From Pochonia chlamydosporia 170 (taxonomy: Eukaryota; Ascomycota; Sordariomycetes; Hypocreales; Clavicipitaceae), in contig NC_035796.1 in NCBI RefSeq assembly GCF_001653235.2, positions 930,001-994,000 of the forward strand: DNA of 64,000 nucleotides, given 5' to 3'. How positions within the stretch are numbered: position 1 is the stretch's first letter; the number at the start of each line of letters is the position of its first letter. The position numbers and the translations under genes were made by a program. Of this stretch, positions 54,913 through 64,000 are shown piece after piece. Below the pieces are notes generated by a model, which made no database searches, was not told the DNA's origin, and worked only from the letters and a program-made list of their open reading frames with translations.

Positions 54913-57470
54913 ATGCCTTCAGCGTCTCAATCTTCCCAACAGTCTTTTACAATGAGCCAACAATCTCAGCCGAGGCACAACGCCTCATTTCATCAGGGTT
55001 ACAATGGAGCAGAAGGACCCCAAATCTACTCTGTATGTGCCCACCTCCCATATTTATAACAGCAGCATTTCCAAATGCAGAATGAGTCGTGGCTAACCAT
55101 TTCTGCAACCCAACAGGCTTCATATTCAGGTGTCGACGTGTACGAAATGGAGGTTAACAACGTGGCAGTTATGCGAAGACGTAACGATTCTTGGCTGAAT
55201 GCCACCCAGATCCTCAAGGTTGCTGGTGTCGACAAGGGCAAACGAACAAAGATTCTCGAAAAAGAAATCCAAACTGGCGAGCACGAAAAGGTTCAAGGCG
55301 GCTATGGTAAATATCAGGGCACATGGATCAAATTCGAACGAGGCGTCGAGGTTTGCCGGCAGTATGGCGTAGAAGAACTTCTACGACCGCTTCTCACATA
55401 CGACATGGGACAAGACGGCGGAGTTGCTGGCAGAGGAGACTTCAACACTCCCACCAAGGAGCAAGCCATGGCCGCACAAAGGAAGCGGTTGTACAACTCC
55501 AGCGTTGATGGCAGACCCAATGGCATGTCCGGCACCTTTTTCAAAAACATATCCAGCACCGCCTCTCATGCCGTCGCAGCTATCAGCAAAGCTCGCTTTG
55601 ATTCCCCCGGCCCAAGAAGTCGAAACGGCCCAACCCGAGCGCCAAGCTTCAGCCGACAGCCTTCCATGCAAAACGGCGATGAATTCCCTGGAAACTCACA
55701 GCAGAGCTACACGTCTGATTATGGCCAACAAGTGGACTCGGCATACTCTACTCAGCAAGCAGCCGCCATGTCTGGAATGCCCGAGCATGAACCTCCCCGT
55801 AAACGCCAGCGAGTAACCATGACGCCGGCTGATAGCTTTGGTGGATACAGCCAGAATGTGGATATGTATGCGGCAGCCTTCCCTGGATCTCCAACTGAAC
55901 CCAACGAATCCTTTATGTACACGCAGAGTGCGGTTCAGGATCGTGCCGGTGGAGAAGATGGCAGTGGTCCTTTGCCCCCCTTGCCCTACGAGATGTCCCC
56001 TGATGTGGAATTCAAGCGAAATACATTAATGGGCCTGTTCATGGATTCTTCACCTGCCGACAGCGCAAAGAATGACTTGGTTCGGACATTCGCACCCGCC
56101 GAACTTGACATGCCCATCGATCCTCAAAGCCACACAGCTCTTCACTGGGCAGCCACTCTGGCACGGATGCCGCTTCTTCGCGCCTTGATCGCAGCCGGTG
56201 CGTCACCGTATCGGGTGAATGCATCCGGAGAGACTGCACTCATGAGGGCTTGTTTAGTCACAAATTCGATGGACCAGGGATCATTTCCCGATCTGCTGGA
56301 AGTTCTTGGGGGAACGATTGAGTCTCGGGACCAGAAGGGTCGAACAGTGCTCCACCATATTGCAGTGACCAGTGCCGTCAAAGGCCGCAATGCTGCCAGC
56401 CGATACTATCTGGAGAGCCTTTTGGAATGGGTAGTTCGACAGGGTAGTGTTCCGAGCAGCCAAACCAATGGCAACATTCCCAGTAGCTCTCAGTCCGTCA
56501 TCCCCAAGATGGGAATTGCTCGGTTTATGAGTGAAATTGTCAACGCACAGGACAGCTCGGGTGACACTGCCCTGAATATCGCGGCTAGAATTGGCAACCG
56601 AAGCATCATTTCTCAACTCCTGGAAGTCGGAGCGGACCCTAATATTGCTAATCGCGTTGGCCTGCGACCTCTTGACTTTGGTATTGGTGGCGACAACACG
56701 GAGGAAAAGACCAATGGCGAAACTCCCGCTGAGAAGAACGGCGCCGCCGGGTCCAGCCAGCGGACACGGGAGAGCAGCGACGAGATAGTTGCCTGTAAGT
56801 TGTAGCATCAGCAAGTGTGTTCCATAATCAGATTGGCTAACATTTTCTAGCCATCACACACCTCCTCGGCGAGACTGGAACAGCCTTTCAGCAAGAAATG
56901 AAGGCCAAGCAAGTCTCACTAGATGCCATGCATGCCACCCTACGCAACACGTCCACCCAGCTAGGCGATGCTCGCCGCAACCTGGAGCAGTTAACGTCCA
57001 CCGTGAAGAAGCAGCAACTCGCTCGTCAAAAAGTGTCTAATCTATCACACGCCCGCGAGAACGAACAGATTCGCTTAATGAACGAACAACAACGCTCATC
57101 ACAACCCGACCCTTCGGCATCCTGGGAAACAGAGTTATCAGCCATGCTCGAAGCAGCCGAAGACGCCGCAAACAGCGGCGGGTTCGGCAGCGAAGGCATG
57201 CTCCCAACAGCCTCGGTGCTACGATCACGCATCCGCGCCATGGAAGGTCGCCGCGAAGCCACTCGCAAGATGGTATCCGCCCTCAAGGGCCGCAGCCGCG
57301 ACGTGGAAGTCAAGTACCGCCGTGTTGTGGCTCTCTGCACAGGCGTCCAGGAGGGCGAGGTAGATGCCGTCGTAGATAATCTGCTCAAGGCTGTTGAAAG
57401 TGAGCGCGACGAGCTGGACATTGGCCGTGTACGAAGATTTCTCGGCGGAGTCGAAGGTGTGGTGCACTAG
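54913..57470 (+). CDS. mbp1: MBF transcription factor DNA-binding subunit (Mbp1/Res)
   Basis: Three exons, 54913-55032, 55117-56794 and 56851-57470, give 805 residues; introns are 84 and 56 nt. Residues 1-40 are Ser/Gln-rich. The APSES/KilA-N DNA-binding domain spans about 45-140 ('MRRRNDSWLNATQILKVAG', 'GKYQGTWIKFERGVEVCRQY'). A Ser/Pro/Gln linker with 'PPRKRQRVT' (likely nuclear signal) follows, then ankyrin repeats (about 350-555; 'SHTALHWAATLARMPLLRAL', 'DTALNIAARIGNRSIISQLL'), and a C-terminal coiled coil for dimerisation with a Swi6-type partner. By family knowledge the MBF complex binds ACGCGT boxes and drives G1/S genes. The long internal exon is uninterrupted. Both intron ends are canonical. 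Confidence 0.95.
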
Positions 57471-58002
57471 AGCGTGACGGTGTTTTTGATGTGGTTTCCC
57501 ACACCTGTATGGTACGATATTCCGCTGGTTTCTATGCTTTTAATACCTTGGTTTCAGGCAGGCGTGATTGGGTATGAGTTGTACTTTGGTCGATGGGCAG
57601 GCATTGCTGTTTTTCATAATCGCAGTCTGTTTTGGCTACGGAGTTTTGTGTACAAAAAGCGCTTTTGAGCGTTGAAGGTGGCGTTGTTGGTATGGTTGGA
57701 CTTATATTTAGCCCTTTTAGGTCTAAGTCGTTGACTTGGAAGTATTTCTCAATACGATATGTTCAAGATTCTGTTATATATTACTCTGCCCTAGCATTGT
57801 GTCACACAATAAGCTGCCACTCATGAAATCCTTATTGTACAGTGCAAGAATATACGACTAGGGGGGTAATTATCCATTCTACGTTAATATTAGACCAATA
57901 CTAATCCCGTGAGCCCATTCAACTCTCGCTCCCAAACGCCATGCCATGCTAATAATATAGAATCCACAACCAATCAAACAAAAAAGATTGCTTTGCCCCA
58001 TT
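57471..58002. other. Intergenic between convergent genes
   Basis: 3' flanks of the Mbp1-like gene (plus) and the Pep7-like gene (minus). No gene seen. Confidence 0.5.
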
Positions 58003-60126
58003 CTACGTGCCTCCATTACGATATACCCCTTCCCACTTCTTCTCCACGTCCCCTACTTTGGTCCTCAGTTCTTGAATCTCCTTATCTAACTCGTCGACGT
58101 TTCTCGACAACGCGCCAACTTCTTCGAATCGTCGAGCTCCTGTCGAGTTGCGAATCATCTCTTCAACCATGAATTTCTGTTCCTCCAGCACAGCTAAGCG
58201 CTCTTTCAGGTCCTTCTCTTCAGTTTCTAATTGGCTGACCACGGTGCTTGCTTCACTGGGTGCCTGGGATCCGTTATCAGAAGCGAGTTCGGTGTGGCGT
58301 AGACTCGATGTGGATTGCGAGGGGGTTGCCACAAGTCGAGATGATTGCGACGGCGTGGATCGTTGTCGCAACAGCTGCGGTAGGCTCTTCAACGGCAACA
58401 TATTCATGTGGAGGAAGCTGTTCGTGTAGGTGTACACGGATTGCTGTAATAGTCGCTGGGTTGGGCTATCCGTTTTTAAGTCACGCAATCTCTTTGCCGC
58501 CATGCCATATTTGCCGAAGCTGTCTATCAGTCTTTTCCGCATCTTGCCAGCTTCTTGTATTTGTGCATGGCTAGGTGGCGGTTTCGACAGGTCCATCTCT
58601 CCATTGGGTAACGTGGGTGGCTGGAGGGCCTGGAGAGCTCGATGGAAGGACGGTAGCAGTTGGAGGATGCCCCGTTCAAACTGTCGAAGCGTTTCATATG
58701 CCCTTTGGTCGGGGGGTTTGTGTGATACAGACGCAGCAAAGTCGCGGCCAGAGAAAATGGTATGGTTGCAGTCACGACACATCCGGATATCTAGTGCAAT
58801 GCTCCCCTCCCCATTCGTCTGTGCCTTCTCGGTGCCATTGTTGGGGGATACTATGATAATTATAAGCTGTGATTGTTCAGACATTCCGGTTTCAGGGAAT
58901 CCTTACCACTGGCGACGTTTAGACTGACTTCCGAGGAACACCCTGTCTGAATATCTGCACAGACAACCCGACCGCATATGCGGCAATGATGCCGTCTGAA
59001 TGTCCACGAGCCGAACTCTTGCTGGCAAAACGGGCATTTTGCCACCTTTTCATCGTCCTCCCAGGTAACGACAGACTGCTCCAACAACTTCCTCGTATTC
59101 TTTTGTCCCGTTAAAGTCGACACAGGAGAAAGTAGGGATCCGTTTTGTGCCGCCGTTTTGTCCGGTGGGTTGGCCAATATCTTTGTCAATTTCGACAGTC
59201 GTTTCTCCAGTCTCGAAACCTCCAGTTTTTGACGTTCTACCTTCTTCCTCCTTATTTCAGAAAATGTGTTCATATGGTCTATCAGAACTCCATTGTGGTC
59301 GTTGTAGCCGTCCCTGGACTTATAGCAAGTCTCGCAGACTCTTGCCCAGTATCCTCGCACGGGCTCGTGATTTGCACTTCTGCTGAGCTTCATCTGATAC
59401 ATGGTGTGTTCTTCACAAAATAGTCGCCCGCAATGCCTGCAGTTAATACTACCGCTCATAGGTCCAAGGCTCTTCCCGCATGCAGGGTCCGTACATAAAT
59501 CGTAGCTCGTCGAGCGCTGCCAGTGATTTCGAGTTATGAGATCGTCGGGGTCAATAGGGGATTCGATTGGCGCTCTTCCAGCTGCTGCCGAGGGAACAGA
59601 GACAGGATGTGATTCGTTTGACTCGAACACCTCCAATCCGCGGAGCTTTTGATTCAACAGAGACAATGGCTGAAAGCGTTTGGCCTTGAGAACCTGCTTA
59701 TCAAACCAAGTCTTCACTTCGTCCTGCGCTGCTTCTGGCAACTCTTGGTGGGTGTCGTCGATATGCCGGTTTAACTGAAGTAATGTAACCTGTTATACAG
59801 ACTTAGAAAGAATGTTATGCAATATCAGGACAAGGCTAGCCAGCGGCTCATACCATTTCTTCATTACATATTGGGCATACGAGACCAGTGGCACCTGCCG
59901 CTTTACTCTTTCCTTGCGCTCCCTCGCTTATGCTAGCACCGATATCTTGGCCCAGCTCAGGCAAGCTGCCGCTCGCGGGAGGCGACATGGAAATCGAACC
60001 CATCGATACGGTACTCTCGGACGGAGGCATCGGGCTGGTCGATCGAGGGGCGGATGGGGGAGTCGGAGGCGCCAGGCCCTTGCCGCTGCCGAGAATGCGG
60101 CCGCCTCCAAGTTTACGTCCAGACAT
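58003..60126 (-). CDS. FYVE protein Pep7/Vac1
   Basis: Three exons, 60126-59854, 59789-58907 and 58850-58003, give 667 residues; introns are 64 and 56 nt. A C2H2 finger (Cys84, Cys87, His100, His105) is assembled across the first splice junction. Two FYVE-type zinc domains follow: one about 188-248 and one about 340-410 with the PI3P-binding signature 'RRHHCRICG'. A C-terminal coiled-coil/Rab-binding region ('EEMIRNSTGARRFEEVGAL', about 580-660) completes the Vac1/Pep7 architecture. Vac1 binds phosphatidylinositol 3-phosphate, the Rab5-type GTPase and the SNARE Pep12 to tether vesicles at the endosome, for delivery of vacuolar hydrolases such as carboxypeptidase Y. Length agrees with the family. 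Confidence 0.93.
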
Positions 60127-61314
60127 GATGGCGACGAGGCGAAGCTACTTGGTATTGAAGTTGTATCCAAATCAAGATCAAAGCAGGGATGGTCTGAGGC
60201 AACTCGAAACGACGAGACGACCCAGCGTGGTCGAGCTACGTGCCCCGAGCTGCAGCGTAAGATGTGCTTGCATGCGAGGCCACAAAATGGCGATCTAGGC
60301 AAGTCGGGACAAAGAAGAAGTTTTGGCAATGCAGGAGTGAAAGAATAAAGCAAGCAAGCAATCGAAGCGAGGCTGGATGTGGCGATGATGCAGCTCGGTC
60401 GTCTTTGGTTTGGCCCTTGAAAGTTGCATTGCGTTGTGTGACGTCTGGCTGACCGGCCCCGCCTCTTTGGTTGACACGCGAAGCTCAGACACAGACCAGT
60501 TGACACCGGACAAAGTTGAGGCTGGTTGGTTGGTCGGTTGGTCTCAAGTGTTGTGCTGGCTCAGTCTGGTCTGGGTGGCTCGACTGCAGCTCCATCAGCA
60601 ATGCTTGGTGCTAGTCCTCGTAGAGGCCAGGCATGCAACGTCTCAAGGCACCAACGATTTCATTTCAGTGGTCAACCTTGACTCGATCAAACATTGAATG
60701 CTGGCTGGGATGTGCACATGCACCAGAGACATTTGATAGCCTACATATGTGCTCCGTAGTGATATCTGGGCTCTAGCAGCCAAAACGACTTGACTCTATA
60801 TACTTAAATACACCGTTGCTACTGGTCAACTGGTGCCTGCTGCCAGTTGACTCGGTGCCTCTAGAGCTGTCTGGGGCTGGCTCTGTGATGCCTGGCCAAG
60901 TCCGCCTATGCTCAACTGGCATTGACATTCCGATGAGCGAGAAGCCGACACCGAGTGAACTGTCTACATGCAACGGCTCCAGCAGCACATGTCAATGCCA
61001 GTCAAGTCAATATTATGCATGTCTGGTGTCTGCTGTGGGCAGCTCGTGTCAGCTCTGTTGACCCCTCCAGTAACGCCGCCTGCGGTTTCTTCGGCTGATC
61101 AAGCTTGCAAGCCTAACTGGACCTTTGAATGATCGCCCGACTCCTTGTCAACTCAAGTGCTCGCAATCATCCAACTAACACTCTCCTGGCTTAGCGTTTC
61201 CACCAGCTCCAGATCCAACATTGACAATTGCGTACAGGACCCCGACCATCGGCATCTCGACTTAGACTTTTAATTCAAACCAGCATCATCATCGACAGCC
61301 ACGTCTCGGTCGTC
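60127..61314. other. Divergent promoter region
   Basis: Between the Pep7-like gene (minus) and the Met8 gene (plus). No gene seen; short frames only. Confidence 0.5.
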
Positions 61315-62256
61315 ATGGCTAGGAAGTTCCCAGAGGTGCAGCCCGGAGGCAGCCTCATTTTGGCCTGGCAAATCAAAGACAAAAAAGTTCTTGTTGTCGG
61401 TGGCGGCGAGGTACGTCACAAGATCCCAGTGGCATACGTTCAATGCTACTCACCATGCGCTTTGGGCGAACCCAAGATTCTGCTGCTAACCAGACGCTGC
61501 GAAACAGGTGGCTGCCGGCCGAATCCTCAACTGCCTCAATGCCGATGCCAGCGTCACCGTCGTCTGTCCGGCCTCGGGGCTCAATGCCGAGGTCGCCTTC
61601 CGCGTCGCCGAGAAACAAGTTACACACGTCGATCGGATATTCGAGCCATCAGATCTAGACGGGGCCGATATGGTCCTCGTGGCAGTTGACGACCCGGCCG
61701 CTTCCACTGCCATATGGAAACTCTGCAAGCAAAAGAAGATTCCTGCCAACATTGCCGATGTGCCCCCTGAATGTGATTTCTATTTCGGCAGCATACATCG
61801 CGATGGTCCTCTTCAGATCATGGTGAGCACCAATGGCAAGGGCCCCAGACTTGCCGCTTCCATTCGGAAGTTTATTGCGAGCAAGTTGCCGAGAAATGCG
61901 GGCAATGCCATCGAATCAATCGGTCTGTTGCGGACAAAGCTGCGCAAGGTCGCACCAAATCCGGAGGACGGTCCAAAAAGAATGCGGTGGTGCGTATCCC
62001 TCGTTCCATGACAACTAGCCCTTCTACAATCGTAAGTTACTAACGTCGTATACATTACAGGATGTCCAAGGTCAGCGATACCTATAAATGGGATGAAATG
62101 TGCGGACTTACCGTGGAAGATATGGACAACCTTCTCCTGTTCTACCCCGCAGACAAGGTTCCATCCATGGATATCTTGCTGGCCCTTCGAGGTGGAAACG
62201 ACATGAAGAAGCTCGATGTGTTTGATGGCTCATTTGGATTTAGCGTGGGAGCATAG
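61315..62256 (+). CDS. MET8: Siroheme synthase Met8 (dehydrogenase/ferrochelatase)
   Basis: Three exons, 61315-61410, 61508-61989 and 62061-62256, give 257 residues; introns are 97 and 71 nt. The NAD-binding loop is 'VLVVGGGEVAAGRI' (residues 25-38), assembled across the first junction. The segment 'NIADVPPECDFYFGS' contains Asp116, equivalent to the catalytic Asp of yeast Met8, and 'STNGKGPRLAASIRKFI' is the dimerisation and phosphate-binding stretch. The enzyme oxidises precorrin-2 and inserts iron to give siroheme, the cofactor of sulfite and nitrite reductases, so it links to sulfur and nitrate assimilation. It is close in size to the 274-residue yeast protein. The second intron's donor is GTGCGT, a less common variant. 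Confidence 0.93.
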
Positions 62257-63292
62257 CATGGGAAAGTGCAGAGTTACTGGCGTTTTGCATCATTTGGTCC
62301 ACCGGGTTTGGGTTACAATATAGAAATGGGACCATTGGATATCCAGAATGTAGTTGTTTCAGTATATGGACTGCAGATTTTGAATCTGTACTGATATCAA
62401 AAATCACTTCTTTGACTAGTCATATCATATTCTTACAGCTAGTTAGTTGACTCACACAACAGAATCAGGTTTGGCGTGATGCCCTGTTCAAAACTAATGC
62501 TCATAGTGTAAGTAGCAGTGAATGCGACCTGGTACTGAGTTTCTGTCGAGGGCATCGGTTTGAGTTCCGAAAATAATCTGCAACAGGCCCTCTGAAGGAG
62601 TATTTTCTGCGAATTGCAAGCAGTATGAAGAAGGCGTCAAAGATGTGGGTAACTCATGGGAAAACCTGCAAGTTACGTATTCATTTTGCAATGAGATTTC
62701 CTATCCTACATTTCCATTGGCCTTGGACTTCTTATGGACCAGAAAATTCTTTCAATTTATGCCTTCAAAGGCTCTTTGCAGTCTACAAATTGGCAGGTTG
62801 GTGCAGACCTTTTCTGCTGGGGATAGCTCTCTGGCGTCAGTGGGGACTTCATGGGCTGAATCCTTGAAAGCTCAGCATGAATGTGGCCATTACCAGGGAA
62901 ATGCAAGCCCCAGATCTAATTCAAAATTCCCCAATTAAGACGTGAGAAATAAATTTCCCTATATGACTTGCCTTCACCATATTAACGTTATTAGCACCTG
63001 TTGCGATTTCTCAATACAGTAGTGGGAACTTGTGAATAGTATCTGCCACCTCAAATCTTAGTCAGCAAAATGTTCACACTCTGGAAGAACATAAACAAGG
63101 CAACACCAAGCCCATTCAGAGATATCGATCAACCACACTTATTCCAATTGCAATTTTCACGAACCCCACCTGCCTTGATTTCCTTGACTTGAGAAGGTTT
63201 CTGTCGGCGCTGCGCATTTCCACGGCAAAGCTTAGGACGCGTCAAGCTCACGCGACCTCGGCATTCAATATCGCAGCAATCTCGAGGGCAGC
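62257..63292. other. Intergenic with CENP-L promoter
   Basis: 3' flank of Met8, then promoter of the CENP-L-like gene containing GACGCGTC at 63236-63243. Two overlapping plus frames at 62625-62938 have no family features. Confidence 0.5.
63236..63243. promoter_or_regulatory. MluI-type box (GACGCGTC)
   Basis: Eight-bp palindrome with ACGCGT at its core, its ACGCGT ending 50 nt before the CENP-L start codon at 63293. It suits MBF control of a cell-cycle gene. Confidence 0.45.
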
Positions 63293-64000
63293 ATGGCATC
63301 GAGACCTGGGCGATCTCGACATGATTCAACAGATGGTGACAGTGACGCCCCTGAAGAAGTTTTACCACCGTTTTTCAGCACCACTTTTTCCACGCACCGC
63401 GTATCGCCTCTGTACGTAGGGCGACAACAACTCGATACTTCACGTCTGGATCAGCTAGCTCATCGCCTTCGCGACACTCTGGTAGGAGATGTTGTGCGAG
63501 GCATTCAAATTGGCTTAGAGTCGACAGATACGCCAGCTGGACAAGTTGGAACATTGAGATCAGTCAAGATTCGCTGGTTTCACGCTCAGAGGCTGCTGGA
63601 TCGTGATCTCTACTTTACAGAACAAGATGGAGGAGCTGGGCTGACAGATGCTGTCATGCGACAATGGAACCGACTACCGGAGACACACAAAAGAGGTCTT
63701 TGGATTGAAATACGACACGAAAATGCGGCCTATGTCGCCCTTCTACTACCGGGACATCCAGGATCCGTCCGAGACAGGAGATCAGGAACCAACGGCTGGG
63801 CAATGCAATCTGATGGGAAATCACTGGAAACCAGAATTGACCAAGACCAATTCGTTCACTTGCCATTGCTGCTGTTAAGAATGCCACAGGCTCTCAAAGT
63901 TGTGATTGGCGATTGGATCTCAACAACATTTGACTGCCGAGTGAGCAAATTGAACTTGGGCACACGGACACTAGTGTCAGTTTGGGAAGATTGGATTAAG
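63293..64000 (+). CDS. Kinetochore protein CENP-L/Fta1-like, partial
   Basis: From the ATG at 63293 the frame stays open to the window end: 236 codons, no stop, 3' end missing. The protein begins with a short disordered stretch and then 'FFSTTFSTHRVSPLYVG', which resembles the conserved N-terminal block of fungal Sim4-complex subunit Fta1, followed by 'LVGDVVRGIQIGLE' and a beta-rich domain with a 'LPLLLLRMPQALKVVIGDWI' stretch. Fta1 is the fungal CENP-L, which with CENP-N contacts the CENP-A nucleosome in the inner kinetochore. It has no intron in the visible part. The start is confirmed by the absence of longer in-phase coding sequence and by the MluI box just upstream. I rely on recalled family features, so the name is tentative; the coding call is firm. 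Confidence 0.75.
   Translation, partial: MASRPGRSRHDSTDGDSDAPEEVLPPFFSTTFSTHRVSPLYVGRQQLDTSRLDQLAHRLRDTLVGDVVRGIQIGLESTDTPAGQVGTLRSVKIRWFHAQRLLDRDLYFTEQDGGAGLTDAVMRQWNRLPETHKRGLWIEIRHENAAYVALLLPGHPGSVRDRRSGTNGWAMQSDGKSLETRIDQDQFVHLPLLLLRMPQALKVVIGDWISTTFDCRVSKLNLGTRTLVSVWEDWIK

Noticed and set aside
1..64000. Secondary-metabolite cluster, CRISPR array or complete transposon
   Set aside because: No PKS, NRPS, terpene cyclase, transposase, reverse transcriptase or regular spacer array was seen anywhere in the window; the gene set is mixed housekeeping.

Overview
This window is a euchromatic piece of a filamentous ascomycete genome, most likely Hypocreales (family resemblances point to a Clavicipitaceae-type fungus such as Metarhizium or Pochonia; this is inference, not a database result). 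The support is: genes interrupted by short introns (about 48-130 nt, GTRNGT or GC donors, CTAAC/CTGAC-like branch sites), fungus-specific families (APSES/Mbp1, DUF7907, DUF7730, Cup1-like LYR protein, Met8, CENP-L/Fta1), no operons, no ribosome binding sites, and gene spacing of 0.1-3.6 kb. I rebuilt exon structures by joining open frames at splice consensus sites and checking that exon sums are multiples of three.

Layout. 1-14 kb: a DUF4140/DUF4139 protein, two identical tandem tRNA-Cys genes, a broken ankyrin-repeat pseudogene, a proline-rich membrane protein, a small Cys/His-rich protein, a METTL16-type U6 snRNA m6A methyltransferase and a YdcF/DUF218 protein. 14-26 kb: an atypical ARF-like GTPase with a very long C-terminal extension, an SDR polyol dehydrogenase, a small membrane protein, the XAP5 (FAM50) protein, an omega-type GST and a HerA-like P-loop ATPase. 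26-37 kb: two small secreted proteins, a DUF7730 protein, a 61-residue Cys-rich protein and a GH2 beta-glucuronidase-like enzyme, with a 3.6 kb gene-free stretch. 37-53 kb: an amino-acid permease, a serine carboxypeptidase (CPY-like), sterol C-24 methyltransferase (Erg6), a five-exon protein of unknown function, a Dal5/Tna1-type transporter, a GNAT acetyltransferase and a Cup1-like LYR protein. 53-64 kb: the MBF DNA-binding subunit Mbp1/Res, the FYVE protein Pep7/Vac1, Met8, and the 5' part of a CENP-L/Fta1 kinetochore gene that runs off the right edge.

Most genes are unrelated housekeeping or accessory functions placed side by side; there is no secondary-metabolite cluster, no CRISPR, and no intact transposon visible. 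Functional threads worth noting are cell-cycle control (Mbp1, with MluI-box ACGCGT motifs upstream of it and 51 bp upstream of the CENP-L start), vacuole/endosome traffic (Pep7 and CPY), and RNA processing (METTL16, XAP5). The most unusual items are the ARF-like GTPase whose switch II glutamine is a cysteine, the HerA-like ATPase, two GC-AG introns, a stop-free 51-nt intron in the DUF4139 gene, and the decayed ankyrin gene.
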